A stretch of 12,116 bases of DNA from Merdivivens faecigallinarum. GTDB taxonomy: Bacteria; Bacteroidota; Bacteroidia; Bacteroidales; UBA932. Position numbers and translations under genes: made by a program. Numbering within the stretch: the first letter of the stretch is position 1; the number at the start of each line of letters is the position of its first letter. The notes beneath the pieces were generated by a model that searched no databases, was not told the DNA's origin, and saw nothing but the letters and a program-made list of their open reading frames with translations. Location of the stretch: assembly GCA_017695055.1 (NCBI GenBank), contig JADILY010000103.1, forward strand, positions 1 to 12,116, written 5' to 3'. Shown piece by piece: positions 1-7,923 of this stretch.

Positions 1-2
1 CA

Positions 3-92
3 AGAAATATATACGGGGAGAGAAATCCGAACGAAGTCAAGGACCTGGGTGATGTCGGCAACGATATCAAGATCTATGGCGGAAAGCTGTGA
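3..92 (+). pseudogene. Upstream fragment of BtuG-like propeller gene, ending at a premature TGA
   Basis: The frame open from base 3 reads RNIYGERNPNEVKDLGDVGN and ends ...IYGGKL before a TGA at 90-92. It then continues in the same frame as A-V-I-N-V-S-N-Y-V-E-V-M-D in the next feature. A phrase of the form NPNEV..DLGDVGNDI.IYG.KL.AVIN.SN is what I expect as one continuous stretch in BtuG/YncE-type Bacteroidales propeller lipoproteins. The TGA therefore falls where an aromatic residue, most simply Trp (TGG), would be. This piece would hold the signal peptide and first blades, most of which lie left of the window. Other genes here use TGG for Trp and TGA as a normal stop, so a changed genetic code is unlikely. 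A real nonsense mutation and a sequencing or assembly error cannot be told apart. Confidence 0.6.
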
Positions 93-95
93 GCG

Positions 96-965
96 GTGAT
101 AAATGTCTCGAATTACGTGGAAGTGATGGATGTCGAGACCGTAAAACATATTACGAAACTCGCCATTCCAAACTGCCGTTATCTTGCATTCAAGGACGGT
201 TATGCTTATGTGAGCGCATACGCCGGGCCGGTAAAGATAGACCCGAATGCCAGAATAGGTTTTGTGGCGAAAATCGATACGTCATCGCTCCGGATAGTGG
301 ATTCCTGCATAGTCGGGTACCAGCCCGAAGAGATGGCGGTAGTGGGTAACAAGCTGTATGTTGCCAATTCCGGCGGATACCGTGTGCCGAATTATGACAG
401 GACGGTTTCAGTGATAGACCTCGATACATTCGAGGAAATGTACAAGATAGATGTCGGGATAAACCTGCACCGTCTTGAACCGGACAACTACGGCAACCTC
501 TATGTGTCTTCGCGCGGGGATTATTACAATATCCCCTCCAAGACTTTCATTATAGACACCCGGACCGACAAAGTCACGGATACGCTGCATCTGTTACCGA
601 ACAGCAATATGACACTCAGCGGGGATTCGCTGTGGCTTTACAGTACCGAATTCAGCTATATTACTAATCAATGGACAGTTTCGTATGCCATCCTCGACAC
701 GAGGACAAAGACTGTCGTCACCCGTAATTTCATAAAGGACGGTACGGATGAAAATATCAAGGTCCCGTACGGCATTGCCGTAAATAAAGAGGCGGGGGAA
801 TTTTTCGTCACCGATGCCAAAGACTATGTAAGTCCCGGTACGCTGCATTGTTTCTCTATCGATGAAGGAAAACGCAAGTGGTCGGTCACTACCGGGGACA
901 TACCGGCGCATATAGTGTTTACCTATAAAAAATTAAAACCTGTGGAACATTCTGAAGAAAAATGA
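96..965 (+). CDS. btuG: BtuG-like beta-propeller, C-terminal part (broken gene)
   Basis: The 289 codons after the premature TGA read as a YncE-type beta-propeller, with repeated blade phrases such as GNKLYVANSGG, TVSVIDLDTFE, GNLYVSSRGDYY, SKTFIIDTRT and AGEFFVTDAKDY. BtuG proteins are surface lipoproteins that hold vitamin B12 on the outer face of the outer-membrane channel BtuB in gut Bacteroidales. I assign this one from the recognisable sequence and the downstream BtuFCD-like genes, without an alignment. The nominal start is a GTG at 96, three bases after the TGA, with no convincing ribosome site. The fragment has no signal peptide and would stay in the cytoplasm if made alone. Its TGA stop overlaps the next ATG (ATGA, 962-965), so translation of the two genes is probably coupled. 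Another YncE/DUF5074-type propeller of unknown ligand is the alternative. Confidence 0.62.
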   Translation: MINVSNYVEVMDVETVKHITKLAIPNCRYLAFKDGYAYVSAYAGPVKIDPNARIGFVAKIDTSSLRIVDSCIVGYQPEEMAVVGNKLYVANSGGYRVPNYDRTVSVIDLDTFEEMYKIDVGINLHRLEPDNYGNLYVSSRGDYYNIPSKTFIIDTRTDKVTDTLHLLPNSNMTLSGDSLWLYSTEFSYITNQWTVSYAILDTRTKTVVTRNFIKDGTDENIKVPYGIAVNKEAGEFFVTDAKDYVSPGTLHCFSIDEGKRKWSVTTGDIPAHIVFTYKKLKPVEHSEEK

Positions 966-2689
966 ATATCATGACTATGAACAAGACAATCCTATTTGCC
1001 GCATTTTTTTTATTGGCGGCGGCAGTATCATGCAAGGAAGAGAATATCGGTCCCGCCATGGAGAACTATCCTCCCGAAATAACCTTTGATAGCGAGGACA
1101 ATATCTATACGGTCAAAGCCGGTAAGGAGATTCGTATCGCGCCGACGGTGTCCAACGCTGAAAATGCGGTGTATTCGTGGCGTACGGAGACTGGAACATT
1201 GTCCGAAGACAGTGTTTTCGTATATGTGTTCGATGAGCCTGGGCAGGTTTTCGTCACTTTGACAGTCGCGACCGAATATGGACAGGATTCGGAAGAAATC
1301 AGGATAGATGTCGCCAGCCTCGTCATTCCTGAAATATCCCTGACTGTGCCTGACGGAGGATACAATATAGCATTGGGGAGCGAATTGAAAATAATCCCGG
1401 CGGTAAGGCATGGCGATGTCTCGGTTTTCTCATGGAAGGTAAACGACATCGAGGTATCCTCCGGGCCGGAGTACTTGTTTGTCGGCGAAACCATTGGGAC
1501 TTTCGACGTCGAGTTTACGGCTACGGCCGAAGACGGCTCGGACATGAAGGCATTCGCGGTAAATGTCCTCGATCCGTCTGAGATTCCTTTCGAGTGGACT
1601 TTTGAAAGTGATGAATTCAATGTGTCCTTGGGCAGACGCATAAGGATACGTCCGTACAATATAAAGAATGCCGAGGGGGCCGTATATTCATGGAGTGTCG
1701 ATGGGGAAGAAGTACAGTCCGGCAGTGAGGACATGTTCATATTCGAAGCCTCCGAAGAGGGTGTCTATAAGGTGACTGCCACGATGTCCAATTCGACGGT
1801 GAAAGTAGACAAGCATTTGACAGTAAATGTGTGTCCTGTCGAGGGGACATATAGGAGGCCGTCTACCGGCAATGCCGATTGGGATAGAGTCTACGAGTTC
1901 CTCCCCGCACCGGGGCAGTTTGTAAATGAAAACTATACGGCAACTACAATGGAAGAGGCCATACAGTATGCTGAAGGCCGTTTGGAGGCGCAGCAGTACG
2001 TTTCATTGGGAGGTTTCGGAGGATATATAGTAATAGGTTTCGACCATAGCGTGGAAAACTCGGGAAGTTATGACTTTCAGATAATAGGAAACTCATTTGA
2101 CGGGTCGTCAGAGCCGGGAATCGTTTGGGTGATGCAGGATGAAAACGGCAACGGGCTTCCTGACGATACTTGGTACGAGCTGAAAGGCAGCGAATACGGG
2201 AAGCCGGAGACGATCAGCGATTATGAAGTGACGTATTATCGCCCTTCCGCCCCGCAGATGCCGGTGCAATGGACGGACAATCTCGGCAATTCAGGTGAAA
2301 TAGACTACCTGGCGGCTTTTCACAGGCAGGATTATTATTATCCTGCATGGGTGGAGGACGACACATACGTGCTTAAAGGCACAAGATTGGAGCCGAGAAC
2401 AGAGATGATAACCGAAAACTATTGGGTGAACAATGAATACGAATGGGGCTATGCCGACAATTTCAGCCCGATAGACCGGCTTACCGATGATGACAATTAT
2501 AACGCCGGAGCGAATGCCAACCACTTCCGCATAAGCGATGCGGTCACTTTCGACGGACAGCCTGCAAATCTGGAATATATAGATTTCATAAAAGTGGTTA
2601 CCGGAGTGAATGTCAAGGCGGGTTGGCTCGGAGAGAACAGTACCGAGGTTTTCGGCGCGAGGGACTACCACCTGGTCCCAAAAGAATAG
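962..2689 (+). CDS. Surface lipoprotein with three PKD/Ig-like repeats and a unique C-terminal domain
   Basis: The protein has 575 residues from the first ATG. ATGs at 971 and 977 are also in frame, and 977 (MNKTI) gives the most normal signal peptide. A lipobox A-A-V-S-C puts the lipidated cysteine at residue 24. It is followed by K-E-E, which fits the acidic export signal that sends Bacteroidota lipoproteins to the cell surface. Three PKD/Ig-like repeats follow, at about 36-118, 123-203 and 208-291, each with a phrase like VYSWRTETG, VFSWKVNDIE or VYSWSVDGEE. Residues 295-575 form a separate domain rich in Trp, Tyr and Asp, with a possible calcium loop D-E-N-G-N-G-L-P-D-D at 393-402. The gene is translationally coupled to the BtuG-like gene, so a role in corrinoid capture is likely by context. 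It could belong to the BtuH-type B12-binding lipoproteins, which I cannot confirm. A general adhesin is the alternative. Confidence 0.75.
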   Translation: MNIMTMNKTILFAAFFLLAAAVSCKEENIGPAMENYPPEITFDSEDNIYTVKAGKEIRIAPTVSNAENAVYSWRTETGTLSEDSVFVYVFDEPGQVFVTLTVATEYGQDSEEIRIDVASLVIPEISLTVPDGGYNIALGSELKIIPAVRHGDVSVFSWKVNDIEVSSGPEYLFVGETIGTFDVEFTATAEDGSDMKAFAVNVLDPSEIPFEWTFESDEFNVSLGRRIRIRPYNIKNAEGAVYSWSVDGEEVQSGSEDMFIFEASEEGVYKVTATMSNSTVKVDKHLTVNVCPVEGTYRRPSTGNADWDRVYEFLPAPGQFVNENYTATTMEEAIQYAEGRLEAQQYVSLGGFGGYIVIGFDHSVENSGSYDFQIIGNSFDGSSEPGIVWVMQDENGNGLPDDTWYELKGSEYGKPETISDYEVTYYRPSAPQMPVQWTDNLGNSGEIDYLAAFHRQDYYYPAWVEDDTYVLKGTRLEPRTEMITENYWVNNEYEWGYADNFSPIDRLTDDDNYNAGANANHFRISDAVTFDGQPANLEYIDFIKVVTGVNVKAGWLGENSTEVFGARDYHLVPKE

Positions 2690-2762
2690 TTGTCCGGCGA
2701 CGGAATTTATGGATTGCCCGGAGTGTTGATTTTAACTGATTAATTTTTCTAATAGTATTTTT

Positions 2763-4862
2763 ATGAGGATTTTGAGATTTCTGACGGCTTTCGCCGTCTT
2801 GGCTTTTGCCGTGTCCTGCACCAAGTGGGACAGTGAACTGGATGCTTTGAAGGACAGAGTGGAAACCCTTGAAAAACAGGTTGATGCTCTTAATTCTTCC
2901 ATAAGCGAATTGCAACAGGTAGTGGCCGCGTTGGAAAGCGGGGACTACATAACTTCGATAGAGGAACTGGAAGACGGTTCCGGATATGTCATAACTTTCG
3001 CGAAACATGGCACGATGACGGTTAGAAACGGCCAGGATGGCAAAGACGGCAAGGATGCCCCTGTCATAGGCATAAAGCAGGATATGGACGGTATTTATTA
3101 CTGGACAATCACGGTTGACGGGAAGGAGGAGTTTTTATTGACAGATGATGGCGAAAAAGTGCCTGTCAGCGGCAAAGACGGCAATGACGGTCAGGATGGC
3201 AAGGACGGTGTTTCTCCGGCCCTTGGTATTGATGAAGAAGGCTATTGGACTGTGGATATGCTTGACGGCAACGGCCCGCGACGCATATTGGATGCCAATG
3301 GAGAGCCGGTCAAGGCCCAGGGCGACAGCGGGGATTCGATGTTCGCGGAAATCGACAACTCGGCTGATGATTATGTGACATTCGTCCTTGCCAACGGTGA
3401 GACGATAACGGTTCCGAAGCGCATAACCGAGTTGAAATTCAATGACGCGGCTTCCGAGGTTTCGTTCAATAGCAGGCAGACGAAAAAACTTAAATTGACA
3501 GTCAAGGGAATAAGCCGCGCCGAGGTGTTGTCCATACCCGATGGGTGGACGGCTGTGTTAGACCTGGAAAGTTATTCCAAGACACTGTCAGTTACGGCTC
3601 CTGATGTCCTGTCCCCGGAAAAATTCCAAAGTTCAGGCATGGTTTCATTAGTGGGAATAGACGAAAACGGCAATACGACGGTTGCCGCGCAGCTCGTGTC
3701 GGTACTTCCGGATTTTACTGACGAACAAGGGACTTTCGTGGTTATTGAGGGCAATATGACTACTGAAAACGGAACACTCGTTTATATCGATCGGAATAAC
3801 AATTATTATGAGAATATATATGAGAACGCCAACGGAGGGGAAGAAATAGGCAATGTCGTGCAGGATATGTATATATATGACGGTAAAATCTATCTGCTTA
3901 CCCAAAACGGTTCAAGGATGGACGGTGCCGGGCGTTTTGTCGTATGTGACCTGAAAACAATGAAAAAGGAATATGCGCTCGAGTTAGAGTTCTATCAGGA
4001 ATCCACTACGGGCAATAGCGTGCTTTGCTGGCCCCAACATTTGGTGGTGACGGATGAAAATACGGCTTATATCCAATATTCCACTTCCGATTACGAACTT
4101 TATTCGGGAATCAGGAAAATGAATTTGCAGACAAGGACTATCGAGGATGCGGATGTCCCCGGGACCGGAGGGGCCTTCACTGTCGATGGGGCTGTAAAGG
4201 CAAGGCTTGTGTATTCCCGTGGAAAAGTGATCGCGGGCAAGGGAAACAGTGTTGTCATTATAGATGCTGTTTCAGGAAATGTCATAAAGACAGTTCCTAT
4301 GGACAGTGATTGTGTCGGAGAAGAACAGAGACAAGTGAAGAATGTGGTCAAAGGGGCCGATGGTAATATCTATGTCCTGATTTCAGCCCGTTTTACTGGT
4401 ATAAGTTATTCTCCTTCTTGGAACGGGAACCCGAAAGTGGCGTGCATGGATCATGACGGGAACATTCTTTGGGAAGACGACCTGGAAGGGGGATTCCAGT
4501 TCCCTGTCGCGACCTACAGTCCGGCCGTTCAGTTATGTGCAAGCTTCAATGAACCGGAGCTGTTTTTCATAACAACGGATTTCTTTACAGCCGATCAGGC
4601 GGGGTCGTACAATTATGAGACAATGGAGATGAACCCGACTGTGATAAGCGGCATGAACGATGGTATATACGGCTATATGGGCATACATCCTTTCACGGAG
4701 CAATTGTTTGTCGGCACGGCTCCGCAGTATCTGAGTACCGACATATATATTTACGATTCCACCGCCCCTGGGGCTGGCTATGTCAAATATTCAAGCAAAA
4801 AGGCCTCTCCGGCAGGAGTGGACTTCGCGTACCGGTTCTCCGATGAATGGATTAACAGATAA
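2763..4862 (+). CDS. DUF4988-like stalk plus beta-propeller surface lipoprotein
   Basis: The protein has 699 residues. The signal peptide ends in F-A-V-S-C, with lipid cysteine at 19. Residues about 22-58 form a coiled coil (LDALKDRVETLEKQVDALNS). Next come two copies of a unit of collagen-like GxDGxDG repeats (90-98 and 138-149) followed by a YWT..DG strand segment. This is the arrangement found in DUF4988 and PL29-N-terminal proteins of Bacteroidales. Residues about 220-315 look like an Ig/BACON-type sandwich. From 320 to the end there are propeller blades, for example VQDMYIYDGKIYLLT, RFVVCDLKTMKKEY, GNSVVIIDAVSGNVI and DGNIYVLISA. The fold of a rigid stalk carrying a propeller suggests a surface binding protein. 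It follows the PKD lipoprotein by 73 bases and a terminator hairpin lies after it, so it is probably the last gene of the surface operon. The ligand is unknown; a corrinoid is inferred only from context. Confidence 0.75.
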   Translation: MRILRFLTAFAVLAFAVSCTKWDSELDALKDRVETLEKQVDALNSSISELQQVVAALESGDYITSIEELEDGSGYVITFAKHGTMTVRNGQDGKDGKDAPVIGIKQDMDGIYYWTITVDGKEEFLLTDDGEKVPVSGKDGNDGQDGKDGVSPALGIDEEGYWTVDMLDGNGPRRILDANGEPVKAQGDSGDSMFAEIDNSADDYVTFVLANGETITVPKRITELKFNDAASEVSFNSRQTKKLKLTVKGISRAEVLSIPDGWTAVLDLESYSKTLSVTAPDVLSPEKFQSSGMVSLVGIDENGNTTVAAQLVSVLPDFTDEQGTFVVIEGNMTTENGTLVYIDRNNNYYENIYENANGGEEIGNVVQDMYIYDGKIYLLTQNGSRMDGAGRFVVCDLKTMKKEYALELEFYQESTTGNSVLCWPQHLVVTDENTAYIQYSTSDYELYSGIRKMNLQTRTIEDADVPGTGGAFTVDGAVKARLVYSRGKVIAGKGNSVVIIDAVSGNVIKTVPMDSDCVGEEQRQVKNVVKGADGNIYVLISARFTGISYSPSWNGNPKVACMDHDGNILWEDDLEGGFQFPVATYSPAVQLCASFNEPELFFITTDFFTADQAGSYNYETMEMNPTVISGMNDGIYGYMGIHPFTEQLFVGTAPQYLSTDIYIYDSTAPGAGYVKYSSKKASPAGVDFAYRFSDEWINR

Positions 4863-4889
4863 TCGTGGCTGATTTTAGATAAAACATTC

Positions 4890-4923
4890 TGAAGCCGAGT
4901 CCGTTTATTGCGGCACGGCTTCA
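4890..4923 (+). terminator. Hairpin terminator after the surface-lipoprotein operon
   Basis: TGAAGCCG (4890-4897) pairs perfectly with CGGCTTCA (4916-4923). An inner CCG/CGG pair (4901-4903 with 4911-4913) extends it. The tail GTTCATTCTTT is only moderately T-rich. It starts 28 bases past the stop of the propeller lipoprotein gene and ends before the next promoter, so it probably separates the two transcripts. Confidence 0.6.
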
Positions 4924-4932
4924 GTTCATTCT

Positions 4933-4966
4933 TTGGATGCCATAAGCACAATTTTTACTACTTTTG
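4933..4966 (+). promoter_or_regulatory. Bacteroidota-type promoter of the btuFCD operon
   Basis: TACTTTTG at 4959-4966 matches the -7 consensus TAnnTTTG exactly. A TTG at 4933-4935 is a possible -33 element, although the 23-base gap is slightly long. Transcription would start near 4973, about 14 bases before the ATG at 4987. The position rules out the upstream in-frame TTG at 4933 as the start codon. Confidence 0.6.
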
Positions 4967-4986
4967 CCGTAAATTTTTATGAAAAT

Positions 4987-6138
4987 ATGTTTAAGAAAAT
5001 AATATTTTTCCTTGCCCTCGTTGCCGCTACCGTTGTTGTAGGTGCCCTCGTCTCTTGTGCTGGGGGAAGCGATCTGTCGCAGTGGAACGAAGCAGTCTAT
5101 GTCCCTGAATATGCAGGAGGCTTCAGAATATCCGCGGCGGAGGGGAAGGCAAGCGTGATAATCACTACTTTCACCCCATGGCAGGGCGCCGGAGGGGAAA
5201 CACGGTCGCTTTTCATAGCGCGCAACGGAGAGAAGGCCCCGGATGGTTTCAAAGGGCAGGTGCTTGATGGTGATGCGGAAAGGATAGTATGCATGTCATC
5301 CTCATACATAGCCATGCTCGATGCTCTCGGAGAAATACGAAGAGTGACGGGGGTTTCCGGGATGGATTTTATTGCAAATCAGTATGTCCAGGCCAACAGG
5401 GACAGGATAACAGATGTCGGCTATGACGGGAACACCGATTATGAAATGCTTCTTGCATCGGCTCCCGACATAGTGCTTCTGTACGGGATTACCGGAGCGA
5501 GCGGAATGGAAGGAAAACTGAAAGAGTTGGGCATTCCGTTCATGTACATAGGGGAATATATGGAGGAATCCCCTCTCGGAAAGGCAGAATGGTGCATCCC
5601 TGTGGCTGAAATAATCGGCTGCCGGGAGAAAGGCATCGAGGTCTTCAACCGTATTCCGAAGCGGTATGACAGCCTGAAGGCCATTGCTTCCGAAACGGCA
5701 TACAGGCCTAAGGTCATGGTGAACATACCTTATGGGGACGCATGGATAATGTCCCCTCCGAAAAGCTATGTCGGCAGGCTGATAACTGATGCCGGTGCGG
5801 ATTACATTTATCCCGGAGATACGACCGAGGTTTCACGCACGATAGATATCGAGGAGGCCTACAGGCTTGTAAACGAGTGCGATTATTGGATAAACACCGG
5901 TCGCGTGGCTTCCAAGGCCGCCCTGTTGGCGGAACTTCCCAAGTTTGCGGATGTGCCGTGCATTAAGGAAGGCCGGGTTTACAACAACAACCTCAGGCTC
6001 AATGAACATGGTGGCGATGACTTCTGGGAGTCCGGGATAATGCATCCGGACATTATCCTTGAAGACCTGATAAACATCTTCCATCCGGGCTTGCTTGCGC
6101 AGTCGGGTCCGTTGTATTATTATCGGAAAATCGAATAG
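4987..6138 (+). CDS. btuF: Lipid-anchored ABC substrate-binding protein, probably BtuF
   Basis: The protein has 383 residues from the ATG at 4987, chosen because it follows the promoter and gives a clean lipoprotein signal (MFKKIIFFLALVA... then L-V-S-C with C24). The residues after the cysteine, A-G-G-S, lack the acidic surface-export signal, which fits anchoring on the periplasmic side. From about residue 97 it has the class III binding-protein fold of the FecB/BtuF family. The N-terminal lobe contains RIVCMSSSYIAMLDALG, the DYEMLLASAPDIVLLYG strand and PFMYIGEY. A long helix follows, then a C-terminal lobe with VMVNIPYGDAWIMSPPKSYV, RLITDAGADYIYPG, and IKEGRVYNNN near the end. The gene leads an operon with permease and ATPase genes. 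Corrinoid as substrate is inferred from the BtuG-like neighbour; haem or a siderophore is the main alternative. Confidence 0.72.
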   Translation: MFKKIIFFLALVAATVVVGALVSCAGGSDLSQWNEAVYVPEYAGGFRISAAEGKASVIITTFTPWQGAGGETRSLFIARNGEKAPDGFKGQVLDGDAERIVCMSSSYIAMLDALGEIRRVTGVSGMDFIANQYVQANRDRITDVGYDGNTDYEMLLASAPDIVLLYGITGASGMEGKLKELGIPFMYIGEYMEESPLGKAEWCIPVAEIIGCREKGIEVFNRIPKRYDSLKAIASETAYRPKVMVNIPYGDAWIMSPPKSYVGRLITDAGADYIYPGDTTEVSRTIDIEEAYRLVNECDYWINTGRVASKAALLAELPKFADVPCIKEGRVYNNNLRLNEHGGDDFWESGIMHPDIILEDLINIFHPGLLAQSGPLYYYRKIE

Positions 6139-6144
6139 GAAAAT

Positions 6145-7164
6145 TTGAATAAGATAAGCATGTCCGCAAGGGTAAAAATACTTTTCGTAGTCTTTTCGCT
6201 GCTGACACTCGCACTTTTCATTGCCGACCTCATGTTCGGGAGTGTAAAGGTAAGCCCGGCAGAGATTGCGGCAGTTTTGACCGGAGGAGGGGACGGGTCT
6301 GTCAACGAGCGTATAATCATCGACATCCGTCTTGTCAAGGCCATAGTGGCCGTGATTGCCGGGGCCGCACTTTCGGTGAGCGGACTTCAGATGCAGACAC
6401 TTTTCCAGAATCCCCTTGCCGGGCCCTCCGTTTTGGGCGTGACTTCCGGGGCGAGCCTCGGCGCAGCCCTGCTCATCATAGGCCTGCCAGTGGCGGGAGG
6501 CATGTCTCCGGTGCTTTCTTCTTTCGGGGTTGCCGGTGCGGCGTGGCTCGGTGCGGCTGCAGTCATGGCGGTAATAGTCGCAGTCAGCCGTAGAATCAAG
6601 GACATAATGGTGATACTGATTCTCGGAATGATGTTTTCTTCGGGAGTCAGCGCCATAGTGCAGGTGTTGCAGTATGTCAGCAATGAATCCGCTCTGAAGT
6701 CGTTCGTGATATGGACGATGGGGGCATTGGGGGATGTCACTTACACGCAGCTGGCCTTGCTCGCCCCTGTCTTTCTTGCGGGCATGGTATTGGCCGTGGC
6801 GGCAGTCAAGCCTCTCAACCTCCTTTTGCTGGGGGAGAAGTATGCGCGGACGATGGGGCTGAATGTAAAACGCAGCAGGACAATGGTTTTCCTTTCCACG
6901 ACACTTCTTGCCGGGTCGGTAACAGCCTTTTGCGGCCCGATAGGTTTTATCGGACTTGCGGTGCCGCACGTGGCGAGATATGTTTTTTCGTCTTCGGATC
7001 ACCGTATCCTCGTCCCTGCCACGACACTTGTAGGCGCGGCTGCCATGCTTGTCTGCGACCTCATATCGAAAACCATGAATTTTCCTGTAAATACGATAAC
7101 TTCCCTGCTCGGGATTCCGATAGTCGTGTGGGTGGTTGTGAGGAATAAAAATATTTTCAGATGA
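6145..7164 (+). CDS. btuC: FecCD-family ABC permease, probably BtuC
   Basis: A polytopic inner-membrane protein of 339 residues, the normal length for FecCD permeases, with roughly ten hydrophobic segments. Family motifs are clear: SGLQMQTLFQNPLAGPSVLG at about 79-98, a GEKYARTMGL segment near 230-239 that forms the coupling helix contacting the ATPase, and GPIGFIGLAVPHVAR near 264-278. The start given is a TTG at 6145, six bases after the binding-protein stop and preceded by AGGA. An ATG at 6160 is equally possible and would remove five residues. The stop codon overlaps the ATG of the ATPase gene (ATGA, 7161-7164), so the two subunits are translationally coupled. As a dimer it would form the translocation path for the substrate delivered by the lipoprotein encoded upstream. 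Confidence 0.82.
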   Translation: MNKISMSARVKILFVVFSLLTLALFIADLMFGSVKVSPAEIAAVLTGGGDGSVNERIIIDIRLVKAIVAVIAGAALSVSGLQMQTLFQNPLAGPSVLGVTSGASLGAALLIIGLPVAGGMSPVLSSFGVAGAAWLGAAAVMAVIVAVSRRIKDIMVILILGMMFSSGVSAIVQVLQYVSNESALKSFVIWTMGALGDVTYTQLALLAPVFLAGMVLAVAAVKPLNLLLLGEKYARTMGLNVKRSRTMVFLSTTLLAGSVTAFCGPIGFIGLAVPHVARYVFSSSDHRILVPATTLVGAAAMLVCDLISKTMNFPVNTITSLLGIPIVVWVVVRNKNIFR

Positions 7165-7880
7165 TACGGTTCGAGTCGCTTTCGATAGGTTACGGGGACA
7201 GGATGCTTGTCCGTGATGCGTGTGCGGAGATACCCGACGGTTCCTTTACGGCCCTGCTCGGGCGCAACGGTTCCGGCAAGAGCACTTTGCTTTCGGCCAT
7301 CTGCGGTGCGAAAAGGGATTATTCCGGTAAAATATATGCGGACTCCGTGGATGTGGGGAGTGTTCCACAGTACAGGCTGGCATCGGCGGTAAGTTATGTC
7401 TCCACCGAGCGTGTCAGGGTTCCCGGCATGACCTGTCTTGAGCTCGTGTCTCTCGGCAGGGCCCCGTATACAGGCTGGGACGGCAGGCTTTCCGATAAGG
7501 ACAGGGAGATTGTCCTGCATGCCCTCGAATTGACGGGAATGGAGGGATTCGCGCACAGGCGGATGGAAAGGATGTCCGACGGGGAGTGCCAGCGTGTCAT
7601 GATAGCGAGAGCCCTTGCGCAGGATACGCCGGTGATTCTTTTGGATGAGCCGACATCTTTTCTCGATTATCCAAACCGCCGGGATTTGTGCTCGCTGCTT
7701 GCCGGCCTTGCCCATGACGAGGGCAAGACAGTGCTCTGCTCTACCCATGAGCTTGAAATTGCGCTCGGGATGTGCGATTTTGCCATGCTGCTCGATGGGG
7801 GAAGGCTGGAGTTCATGTCTGTGGCCGCTATGGTGGAAAGCGGAAGGATAGGGGAGGTCTTCGGTTATGGGAAGCCGTAG
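7161..7880 (+). CDS. btuD: ABC transporter ATPase, probably BtuD
   Basis: A cytoplasmic ATPase of 239 residues with all main motifs. Walker A is GRNGSGKST at 34-42, the signature is MSDGE at 138-142 in place of the usual LSGGQ, Walker B is VILLDEPTSFLD at 158-169, and the switch histidine is H196 in STHELE. The Q-loop position reads S-Y-V-S-T-E instead of a glutamine; I recall similar T-E forms in Bacteroidota FecE-type ATPases. It powers the FecCD permease whose stop codon it overlaps. About 105 bases separate it from the next gene, which has its own -7 box, so it is probably the last gene of the operon. No clear terminator hairpin follows. Substrate assignment rests on context, as for its partners. 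Confidence 0.8.
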   Translation: MIRFESLSIGYGDRMLVRDACAEIPDGSFTALLGRNGSGKSTLLSAICGAKRDYSGKIYADSVDVGSVPQYRLASAVSYVSTERVRVPGMTCLELVSLGRAPYTGWDGRLSDKDREIVLHALELTGMEGFAHRRMERMSDGECQRVMIARALAQDTPVILLDEPTSFLDYPNRRDLCSLLAGLAHDEGKTVLCSTHELEIALGMCDFAMLLDGGRLEFMSVAAMVESGRIGEVFGYGKP

Positions 7881-7895
7881 ACCGTTTTCCGAATT

Positions 7896-7910
7896 TGCAA
7901 TACGTTTGCA
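7896..7910. promoter_or_regulatory. Candidate Fur-family operator (7-1-7 inverted repeat)
   Basis: TGCAATA-C-GTTTGCA has perfect five-base ends (TGCAA/TTGCA) and the 7-1-7 layout typical of Fur-family operators. It lies 14-28 bases upstream of the -7 box of the exporter gene, where a repressor would block RNA polymerase. The second gene of the unit encodes a Fur-family protein, which suggests autoregulation. This is inference from symmetry and position only. Confidence 0.35.
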
Positions 7911-7923
7911 GATCCAAATGGTT

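Noticed and set aside
90..92. TGA recoded as Trp or selenocysteine
   Set aside because: Other genes here end in TGA and use TGG for Trp, and no hairpin or partner genes for selenocysteine insertion are visible. A mutation or sequence error is simpler.
2690..2762. Separate promoter for the stalk-propeller lipoprotein
   Set aside because: TAATTTTT at 2741-2748 lacks the final G and the -33 spacing is poor. Co-transcription with the upstream gene is more likely, though not proven.
4863..4986. Cobalamin riboswitch before the btuF-like gene
   Set aside because: The gap is only 124 bases, holds a terminator and a promoter, and leaves a leader of about 14 bases. No B12-box-like core was seen. A riboswitch may lie left of the window.
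5833..7002. A 389-codon open frame on the minus strand
   Set aside because: It is antisense to the clearly recognisable BtuF-like and FecCD genes, rich in Arg, His and Cys with no domain-like pattern. It is a shadow of codon bias.
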